DNA of 64,000 nucleotides from Euonymus europaeus (taxonomy: Eukaryota > Streptophyta > Magnoliopsida > Celastrales > Celastraceae), in the NCBI GenBank assembly GCA_963580455.1, contig OY756958.1, positions 19,232,501 to 19,296,500 on the forward strand, written 5' to 3'. The notes under the pieces are model-generated. The model had not been told where the DNA came from. It made no database searches and was given only the letters and a program-made list of their open reading frames with translations. Both the position numbers and the translations under genes were made by a program. Of this stretch, positions 56,006 through 64,000 are shown in pieces; within the stretch, counting starts at the first letter, position 1; each line of letters begins with the position of its first letter.

Positions 56006-56013
56006 TATTTATA
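56006..56013 (-). promoter_or_regulatory. TATA box in the Copia D 5' LTR
   Basis: Minus-strand TTCTATAAATATTG is a good TATA box. In the 3' LTR the same place reads CTATAAGTATAG, a weaker form. Confidence 0.65.
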
Positions 56014-56230
56014 GAAAAACTAATAATTCATCCTCAGGGATCAAAACCAAATTATCAATATAATTAATAGGAACAGGACCCTATAAATCATATCCTGAGA
56101 TAACCGTCACAATAATTCAGATTAATATAATAGCCCACATGTCAAATCAACCTTATTATATTAATATAATCTACCGACAGTCGACAGATTATAAATCTAT
56201 GTCGGCAGACTACTTTAATTCGACACTCTA

Positions 56231-57517
56231 TCCATGCAATCTATGATCTCTAATCTCAAGAACGCTCTGTCTCAGGCGCTCTCTCAGTTCCCTCCTCTCG
56301 CTGGAAGATTGAAGACCGATCCCGAAGGATATGTTTACATCACCTGCAACGACGCCAGTGCAAATTATCTCTATATTTGCAACATAATCTCTCCAATTCA
56401 CGTACCGGATGAAGCCAAGTGCTTCTTCGCATTTGATCGAACAGTTAGCTATGAAGGCCATACAAAACCGATCATGGCCGTCCAAGTAACGGAGCTAGCT
56501 GACGGTGTGTTCATTGGATGCACAGTGAACCACGCGGTCACTGACGGGACCTCGTTCTGGAACTTCTTCAACACCTTCGCCGAAATGTCGAGAGGAATCA
56601 AGAAAATCTCCAGGCAGCCTGATTTTCATCGGGACTCGATACTAATATCGCCGGCGGTGTTGAGATTCCCTGACGACCCCCCAAAAGTGACCTTCAATGA
56701 AGAAGCGCCTTTGAGGGAACGAATTTTCAGTTTCAGCAGAGAATCCATTTTGAAATTGAAATTTAAAGTCAACGACAAAAAATTGACCGATAACGGAGGA
56801 ATTGACGTCGTCGAGTTGCTCGGGAAGCATTGTAACGACACGTATCACAACAATAACAACGCCACGATAACGGCACTGCTCGGGAACTGGTTCAGGAACG
56901 CCGTTTCGAAACAGCAAGTCGTCAACGACGTGTCATACGATTATGTGTCAACCATGGAGATTTCGTCGTTCCAATCACTCTGCGCGTTGCTGTGGCGAGC
57001 AGTGACTCGTGCGAGGAAATTGAACCATTCAAAAACGACGACGTTCAGAATGGCAGTGAACTGCCGGCACAGGTTGAATCCCAAGCTGGACCCGTTTTAC
57101 TTTGGCAACGCGATTCAAAGCATTCCGACTTACGCGTCAGCCGGTGACGTTTTGTCGCGTGATCTGCGATGGTGTGCGGAACAACTGAAGAAGAACGTGG
57201 TGGCGCACGATGACTCTACTGTACGCCGTTTCGTAAACGATTGGGAGCACAACCCGAGGTGCTTCCCGTTAGGAAACTTCGACGGTGCATCAATCACTAT
57301 GGGTAGCTCCCCGAGGTTCCCGATGTACGATAACGATTTTGGGTGGGGCCGACCTTTGGCGGTTAGGAGTGGTAGGGCCAACAAATTCGACAGCAAAATC
57401 TCAGCATTTCCAGGGCGGGAAGGCGGTGGCATTGTTGATCTTGAGGTGGTTCTTGCTCCGGAGACGCCAGCTGGGATCGAATGCGATGCGGAATTCATGC
57501 AATATGTGTTGTGTTAG
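56231..57517 (+). pseudogene. BAHD acyltransferase, 3' coding part (split by Copia D)
   Basis: Continues in frame from 49433 when Copia D and one CTCTA copy are removed; total length would be about 483 residues, normal for the family. The catalytic HxxxD motif is present as HAVTDG (His at residue 100 counted from the ATG at 56234, about 156 in the whole protein). The structural DFGWG motif is present as NDFGWGRP (about residue 424). SLCALLWRAVTRARK and the C-terminal segment end at a TAG at 57515-57517. There is no internal stop or frameshift and no intron, as usual for this group. A shortened protein from 56234 would lack the first 56 residues. The 5' LTR of Copia D points away from it, so no obvious promoter drives it. 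Confidence 0.93.
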
Positions 57518-57667
57518 TGGACATGGCGTCAACGGTGGTGATGATCTCTTTAACTTATGGCGTGATTTGTTTGTTTGTTTGTGTTTTTTTGTATGTGACA
57601 TAACTTTTGTGATAATTTATTTCAATTAGATCATAATTTCGCTTCAATTTTTCATATGTTTGATTCA

Positions 57668-57673
57668 AATAAA
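57668..57673 (+). terminator. Polyadenylation signal candidate of the BAHD gene
   Basis: AATAAA 150 bp after the stop codon, in AT-rich sequence with TTTGT-rich upstream elements. This is a typical plant 3' end. Confidence 0.5.
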
Positions 57674-58248
57674 ATTAATGTTTATAAAATCAAGTGAGCA
57701 ACGAAACTGTGTATGAATCTTGCTTCAACTTGAAGCCTTTTTAGTGCTAGCTGAACTTAAAGTAATGATTTTTGTGCAACGTCGAAAGGGTTTTGATGTA
57801 GTGGGATCGTTCGATTTGTTACTACTTCCAGCAGATGTTTTGAAATTGATTCCAAAAGAACCTATTTCATGATCGTAGTTCTAATTTCGGTTTCAGGGAG
57901 AGTTTAGTTAAAGTAATAAATAACTTTCTAAAAGGTCATATTGGTTTGATTAATAATTAATCAAAGGGTGATTGAGTCTTGATATAATTCTCATTAACAA
58001 CACATATGCCCCTTCAGTTGCCTAGCTCATTTCACATTTTCACCTGCTAATTCATACTTCAATATCTGCATCGACATTTATGATATTATGACAAGGAATT
58101 AAATTCATTCAATGGTTGATGAAATCCCATGGATTGATGATATTTTTTTGCTCCATATATATAATGGTTTATATGATCTCCAATGAATAAACATTGGAAC
58201 TGACCAACTATGCAACTGTTCTAAAGTTGTACACAATATGTAGTCACA
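57674..58248. other. Intergenic sequence downstream of the BAHD gene
   Basis: No gene, repeat or RNA structure that I can support. Confidence 0.5.
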
Positions 58249-58431
58249 ATGCTTGCAAATCTCCAAACAAATAGAGTTCATTGGAGGATTAACATGCTGA
58301 TTTCACGTATATGGGATTCAATTATTTTAAGCAACAATGATGAACTCATTGGTATTGATATGATTCTTATTGGTGAAGAGGTAAATATTTTTGAATTGTT
58401 TCCCACCTTCCAAGAGTATACCTTCATGTAA
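58249..58431 (+). pseudogene. RPA70-like OB-domain relic
   Basis: About 60 codons read WRINMLISRIWDSI, NNDELIGIDMILIGEE, close to the pattern W+IKVRV+RLWD...N+E+ISLDMILVDE of the plant DUF223/RPA1-like OB fold. Such domains occur in large replication-protein-A-like families spread by Helitrons. The fragment stops after EYTFM and no further OB or zinc domain follows, so it is a relic of a gene or Helitron passenger. Confidence 0.5.
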
Positions 58432-59500
58432 AATGTGTATACTAAAGCTAACCTATTATTTATTGAGTTCCCTTATAATTTTTAAGCGGTTGATCATGTT
58501 ACATCTTCACTATCTCAATCTTGGTCTAAGAAGAGAAAGATGACTCGCGCAATGTTCCCCCTGAAGTCTCTTGAAGTTCAAAGTTTTTCGTGCTAAGCTA
58601 GTTGTCAGAACTCCTTCAAGACCAGCTCTCTAACACAACTATCTCATACTCGGCTCCTATATCTAAAGACCATATCAACAAAGCCACGAAGCTTTTGAAA
58701 GAACTTAGCCATAACTAGACTTTTGCTTCCATCATGCTATTGTACTCAAATTTGAACAAGACAATCAGGGATGTGTTGCAAGCTACTGATCTTTCTAATA
58801 ATATTGATAAGCCTCTACAGCATTTCTTCCATGATATTTATATCTTGGTTAAGGATTTTATTAGCAGTCGAGCCCGACTTACTAAAATCTTAAAAGAAGA
58901 GAACAAGAATATCTCTCTTGATTTTGAGATACAACATCTTAGTGCTGCAGAGAAGCCTTTCTGGAGGTTGAAGTAAATGAACGTCGGACCATAAGGGATT
59001 TGAGGAAATGAGTTGCTAAACTTCTTCTCGAGATAAAGAATCATGAGAAGTCTTTTGTTGGGATTTTAGACAAAACTTTACCACTCTCGAGAGCTCAAAG
59101 GCTATTTTTGCTAAAGTTATGGACCTGGATAAGAGGGCCTTAGAGTTGGTTGATTAGAAGACCTGCAAATAAGTGATTGATGTTGCTTCTTTTGCGTTAT
59201 AGAATCAGCCGAAGAAACTCTGTGATGAATTGCCAATTTATGAAGATGTTGTCCACGATGCTTATTTATGTTGGAACTGGTTTTTTAGGGTTTTCCTATT
59301 TTTAGATTTATAGTTGTCTACTTTTTTTTTCTCTAGATATTTGGAGTGTGTTTGGTTTTAAATTTTTTTTATTCTTTAAAATTACTTGGATGACAGAATT
59401 CATTTGACTGAAGTTTATATTAACTTGTTTGGAAAAATATTTTCTAGTTTTTTGGTTTTAAAAAACTAAATTTTTGTTATTTTTTCTTTTTTTGCTGGTA
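58432..59500 (+). other. Decayed coding-like stretch of unknown origin
   Basis: There are several short plus-strand frames, the longest at 58734-58976 (80 codons, Leu/Lys/Glu-rich, possible coiled coil), separated by stops. The composition suggests a decayed coiled-coil protein such as the tail of a transposon ORF, but I recognise no family. Confidence 0.3.
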
Positions 59501-60790
59501 ATAGAAGGTAGTACTGCTTCTTACCCATAGGTAAGCATGAAAGGTGTCGCTCTTGTGGTTGTACTATTGAAAGCTTTGTAAGCCTAAAGAGCCTCTTCTT
59601 TTTTTTTTAATGAAAATAGATTTTATATCATAAGAAGAGAAGAAAAGCCCTTCTCCGATGGCTCACAATGGGGGGACATAAAGCCTAACCCATTACAAAG
59701 AGAAAGTTAATACAACAAGATCAATATAGAACCAAAACAAACTACAAGCGACAACTAATTTTTCAATCTTAAAACTGGAACTCCCATTTGATCCAACTTT
59801 AAAAGACCTTTTGCTTTCTTGGGAAGCTCGGTAAACCTGCCTAAAGAGCCTCTAATAATGCTTTATTCAACGTTCTTGGTCTACTTCCCACCATTCTTTC
59901 AATAATGTTCTTCAACATTTTGTTAGTGGATTTTTCCTGATCATTCCCTTGAGCATAATATGATGTAGAATGTGAAAGTTCAAAGCCATATTTTAAGGCA
60001 AAGGTTTGCACTTGATTTTCCAAGAAGACAGTGCCTCTATATGCTATTATTGAAGGTCAAATATGTGAATAATAATCTCCTTGAAGACTTTGATAACATT
60101 CTGTTGGATTAATATCTTCACTGGAAAGGCCTCCACCCATTTTGTAAATTGGTCTGTGGCGACTATGATAAAATGATGACTCTCTTCAGAAAATGGAAAG
60201 ATCTTGTTGATGAGATTCCACTCAATCTTTGAAAGGCCATGGTATCACAATTGTTGACATGTCAGAAATAGGTACATATTGAATTTGCCTGTGAGTTTGA
60301 TAAGGCTGACATCATTTGGAGTATTGAATACAAATGGCCAGAATGGAAGGTCAATAGTATCCATACTTTCTCATGAGCCATCTCATTTTTCTTCTTTCTT
60401 GATGAACCTAGAATAATCCATCATGAACTTCTGCCATAATCTTCATAGACTCCTCCTAACTGAGGCACATTAAGAGTCTTATCATCTTCTAAACTCTTTT
60501 TGTAGAGTTCATCATCATCCAGTACATAGTTGATTATCCTCCATCTTGTCTTTTGATTCGTCCTCGTATAGAATGCCTCAAAAGCATCCATGGTGTAGAT
60601 AGCAATCTACAAAGGTAAGTAGTAAATCTCTTGTTCTTTGCTAGCCTCATTGTCTTGAGCAAAAAGAAAACCAATGGATCCTTTTGTTGCATGAGATGTA
60701 GAAGTTTAGGACTTTTATGGGTACATGAGGAGTTAACACATGATGTAACGCCCGGAGTAGTGAACTCTACTAATGACAAGCTCACATGTC
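59501..60790 (-). pseudogene. Decayed Ty3/Gypsy integrase, interrupted by a LINE fragment
   Basis: The minus strand preserves, in broken frames, pieces of the RNase H end (LAQDNEASKEQEIYYL), the integrase zinc-finger region (KMRWLMRKYGYY), the core (HHFIIVATDQFTKWVEAFP) and, at 59841-60023, QVQTFALKYGFELSHST and YAQGNDQEKSTNKMLKNIIERM, where the catalytic Glu region is recognisable. On the far side of the LINE it continues with TTTRATPFMLTYGQEAVLP. The element is Tat-like by these motifs. No LTR could be assigned. Confidence 0.75.
59597..59838 (-). mobile_element. 5'-truncated LINE fragment with 15-bp target duplication
   Basis: GCCTAAAGAGCCTCT occurs at 59582-59596 and 59839-59853. Next to the left copy is a T run, the poly(A) tail of a minus-strand insertion. 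The 242-bp body has no ORF and looks like a LINE 3' untranslated region. The duplicated target is integrase-coding sequence of the surrounding Gypsy relic. Confidence 0.85.
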
Positions 60791-62610
60791 ACCCTAAAGG
60801 TTAAATTTGTGGTTCATGAGACCCTTCCATCCAATGGTAAATTTTTCGTGAAACACTCTCATCTCAATAATTTTTTTGAGAGTACATCTAGTGCACTTTT
60901 CAAATTAATTTCATTGTTAGTTAAGACATTCGATATAATTTTTATATCTAAATAAAACATGCAATATAAATTTATTAACAAGAAAATGTTGGGCACTGAA
61001 ACTATACTTTGACTACTAAACGATATTGCAATTATCGTAAGTCCTAATTCAAATACATTAAATCTTCAAATTATACAATTTACACATATAATCAACCATC
61101 ATAAAAAAGCATATTTCTAGAACATCCTATTAACATATCAAATTACAACAAATTTTAATAGAAATCATACATGGAAGGGTCCTTGGTTCCTATATTTATG
61201 TCGGTAATTGATCATTTCAACTATAGTATTTTTTTTTTTATAATCATTTCAACCATACTATTAAACTAGTATGATTGAAAAATTATGATTGATTACCAAA
61301 AGAAAATTAATATACTGAAGATTGCATATTAGATTTCATGAAACCCTTTCCATCCAATGGATCGAATTCCATGAAAGTCGTTCTCTTCAAGAATCCTCTC
61401 GGAAGAACATCCAATGCTACCCAATTGGTTCCGTCATCGGATTAACCCCAATCTACTAACCAACCAATCTAACAAATGCACATTTGCATAACTAGAATAC
61501 AATCTAAATATTCAATTCAAGAGGATACAAAACCCAAATTTCTAACATCACATGTAAACATAAACACACATCAATACTAGATTCATCTGCACTCACAAGT
61601 GGACTTCATTGATGGATTACTTTACTTCACACGCAAGGAAAAACTACTTGTATAGTGCTGTGTATATCATCCCAATAATTCACTTAATATGCGCACAAAA
61701 AATCAAAGTCTTATTCTAGAGCAACCCGAATGGAAAAGATCATGTCAAATGAGATTTGTTGGGCAAATTGCTCATTTGCATTTTCAAAGCAAATTAATAG
61801 CAATCCAAAAATACTTTAAGTTACTCATAAAATCTTAGACTGAGCTAAACCAAGAGAAATAGATGATAGTTTCAACCAACAGAGAAAAGCTAAATACACC
61901 AAAACACTAAGGAGAAGCAAATATAGGAGAAGGCCATTGAGCTCCTTTTTTTTCAAAAAAAAAAAAAACTACAAGAGATTTGAGAGTCTAAAGCAACTAT
62001 CGAGGGAGAGTTGTACAAAAACCAAAACGTGAGACATAGGATCTTCTGAAATGGCAACGAAAGAATTCATAGTTCTCTCAAACAAGAAGCGAGTAAGGCT
62101 ATTACCATTAGAATAACATTAGGGTTCACTGTCATATACAACCACAAGTCTTGAAAATCTAAGATTTGCTAACACACATGACATATGGCAGACCTAACGC
62201 CCCTGTGAACTCCCACAAAATCACCACAATATATAGAAGAGCCCATGTCTATACGATTTCCATGGTTTATGCAAGAAAACAATGGTCCCAGTAAAAGTAA
62301 AAAAACTCAATCCAAAAACAAATATGAAAAATGAAACAACCCCATCGACATGAAACTAAACACGAATCGAACACATGAATCGCTCTATCTCCCCACTGAG
62401 GAACATTAATAAACCTAGCACTAATTGAACACATGAAAATAATCATTCTCCCCCAGTTTATAATTCATCACATATGTCGACCAACATTGCATGAGAAGGA
62501 GATGATAACTCAACCAAAACAATAGTATGACTTTCACAAAATATGAACTGCTTGAGAACAGGGTCCAGACAAAGATAAACCATGACCATTAAACAAGCCT
62601 GCGACACCAA
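60791..62610. other. Intergenic AT-rich sequence with one diverged duplication
   Basis: No supported gene. TGTAACGCCCGGAG at 60744 resembles a Gypsy LTR start, but no partner is visible. The phrase CCATCCAATGG and its surroundings recur at about 60828 and 61349 (offset about 520 bp), suggesting a diverged internal repeat. Confidence 0.4.
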
Positions 62611-63058
62611 TGTAATAGAGGTGGATCAATATTCAATGATGGTGAACGAAAATTTCATTCATAGCGTAAAATGAAAAGCTCTAGAGCTCGTGAGAATTAT
62701 GGATTGTAGAGAGAGAGAGAGATGTAAACAATTGTATAAACCATATCAGTTATTCATGAGTTTCAAAAGAACTCTTTACAAGCTATATATATGAAGTATG
62801 TGTGAGTAACGGCTAAGAGGTTACATCACTGCACAAGATATGCAGTGACAGTGACATCTTCCCGTTACAGCCATTTTGAATGGCAAAGACACGAGACACA
62901 GGAAGAAGAAAGACTAGCAGGCCTAACTTGACAAGCCCAAGAAATAAGACACAAAGACTAATTGACAGTAGCCCAAGTGCTGACTAACTGATCCAATAGC
63001 CCAGCCCCAAATGACCTTCTTCCTCTTTGTTTCACATCTTCCTCTCTGATGCTTAACA
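62611..63058 (-). repeat. Copia-like LTR block without partner
   Basis: On the minus strand it starts TGTTAAGC and ends CTCTATTACA, directly followed by TTGGTGTCGCAGGC, which looks like a primer-binding site. It has a TATATATAG box and a purine-repeat (GA)n near 62709. The flanking 5-mers (ACCAA, TAAAA) do not match, so it is not a simple solo LTR. A 5' LTR of a truncated element is more likely. Confidence 0.45.
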
Positions 63059-63716
63059 TAAAATCATAGCAGCATAGAACATAAATATCTGTATCAATGA
63101 AACTAGCAGAATGATCATATACAAATCCAAGACTCAGCTTCGACGTGAGTTCTTCCTTTAGGCTATCGACCATTAGAACGTCAATCCAAAACAAACATAT
63201 GCTAAGAGAAAAATTAATGGGTCAATAATGCTTTCGCAAGCACAATGAAAATTTTGAAAGGAGCAACTCCTTCCCCCAAAAATCTAAAGAAAATCTCAAT
63301 TCTCACACGTCTCTCTCCCTCCCAATCTTTAGATTTTTCTTCGATTTTTTTCTGTAAAGCCGTCCTTCTCTTCTATTTATAATACAATTCCAACCATAAT
63401 TCCTTCTAATCACAATGATTTCTTTCTCTTGTTGGTTACTAATTCGACTCCTCTAAATATATTTTATCATGATAATTCGAAATTGAAAATATGTTAATCC
63501 AAAATTAAAGGTAATTTTAACCAGCTTGATAAACCGAAATTAAAAATAATTTAAGTTGAAATTTAAAACGTTTTAACCCAAAAACATGATAATCCAAAAT
63601 TGAACACATGAGAATATGAATTGTATCAATACTCGGCTCAAAATTAAGCTCGTGAAGATCCAAAGTTGATGCATGGTAGTCTAAGAAGACAATGATAAAA
63701 ATGAATTCATTGGGAG

Positions 63717-63718
<2 letters not shown>
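63059..63718. other. Unannotated right-flank sequence
   Basis: AT-rich sequence with no supported gene or repeat. Confidence 0.45.
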
Positions 63719-63754
<36 letters not shown>

Positions 63755-63768
63755 TGTGTGTGTGTGTA
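63719..63768. repeat. (TA)n(TG)n compound microsatellite
   Basis: About 16 TA units followed by about 7 TG units with one interruption. It is a likely length-polymorphic marker. Confidence 0.9.
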
Positions 63769-64000
63769 GTGCTTTGCCGCCCTATATAGTATATACTCGT
63801 GCAATTACCACTCGCTTCTTATCGCACCTCTTCTGTGCATATGAATATTGTCAAGATGCATAACAAGATAGATAGCAAACTCAAGGATCACGAATCAATA
63901 CTTTCAGAATTTTACTTAGCATATGATATAATAAGAGTGTATGGTTGATTATTAGGATAGCACATATGAAAGAAACTTGAAACAAGTGCAAAAGAGTCTT

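Larger units (their letters stand above)
49434..56225 (-). mobile_element. Copia D: complete Copia retrotransposon inserted in the BAHD gene
   Basis: LTRs at 49434-49819 (386 bp) and 55833-56225 (393 bp) are flanked by CTCTA (49429-49433, 56226-56230). The element reads on the minus strand: 5' LTR on the right, primer site, a 1.5-kb leader, gag-pol, purine tract, 3' LTR on the left. By eye the LTRs differ by about 12 substitutions plus a 7-bp insertion. The gag-pol frame is open over more than 1300 codons. The unusually long leader appears to be an intron. Confidence 0.96.
55833..56225 (-). repeat. 5' LTR of Copia D
   Basis: 393 bp, TGTGAAAC...TTCGACA on the plus strand. Next to it (55819-55832, minus strand) is TTGGTATTGGAGCC, a divergent initiator tRNA-Met primer site. 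The copy carries a TATA box, an ATG and a perfect splice donor. Confidence 0.94.

Noticed and set aside
62611..63058. Simple solo LTR
   Set aside because: The flanking five-base sequences do not match, so no target duplication supports it.

Overview
The window is repeat-dominated DNA from an angiosperm nuclear genome, probably a eudicot. The evidence is the mix of plant-type LTR retrotransposon lineages (Copia; Ty3/Gypsy of Athila, Ogre/Tat and Retand-like Tat type), 5'-truncated LINEs, MITE-like ends and one plant-specific BAHD acyltransferase gene. I cannot name a species. There is no operon, CRISPR array or bacterial gene. The only host gene I support is the BAHD gene, and it is broken by a transposon.

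Layout. (1) 315-15716: an old, decayed Copia element (Copia A, TSD ATTTC) that carries a young 10.6-kb Athila-type Gypsy element on the minus strand (4215-14850, TSD GGAAT, tRNA-Asp primer site, gag, pol and env-position ORF). (2) 15815-about 27935: an Ogre/Tat element on the minus strand with its 3' LTR, a 56-bp tandem array, integrase, RT with two RNase H domains, an intron, protease/G-patch, gag and an extra upstream ORF; its 5' end is missing. (3) about 27936-31259: a 5'-truncated decayed Copia (B). (4) 31488-33103: a 5'-truncated LINE with 16-bp target duplications, itself hit by a solo LTR. (5) 34301-43358: a very young Tat/Retand-like Gypsy element on the plus strand (TSD CTCAC) with gag-pol, a 79-bp tandem array and an antisense ORF that has its own TATA box. 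(6) 43992-48971: a structurally intact Copia (C, TSD TAACC). (7) 49141-57673: the BAHD acyltransferase gene, split after codon 55 by a 6.8-kb Copia (D, 49434-56225, TSD CTCTA). (8) 57.7-64 kb: intergenic sequence with an RPA-like OB relic, a decayed Gypsy integrase containing another LINE fragment, an isolated LTR-like block and microsatellites.

How the parts work together. Apart from the BAHD gene, everything here concerns retrotransposon life cycles. LTR comparison by eye gives a relative order: Copia D (12 substitutions in about 386 bp) entered the BAHD gene first; Copia C (3 in 359) and the Athila element (6 in 1173) came later; the Tat element (no substitution, two deletions) is the youngest. 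The BAHD reading frame is otherwise open on both sides of the insertion, so the insertion itself is the inactivating event.

The most interesting observation is in Copia D. Its gag frame has no usable AUG in unspliced RNA and an in-frame stop shortly upstream. The 5' LTR carries a TATA box, then an ATG followed 10 nt later by a perfect AG/GTAAGT donor, and a good acceptor at 54303 would join that ATG in frame to gag across a 1.59-kb intron containing the primer-binding site. This suggests that translation (spliced RNA) and reverse transcription (unspliced RNA) use separate RNA pools.
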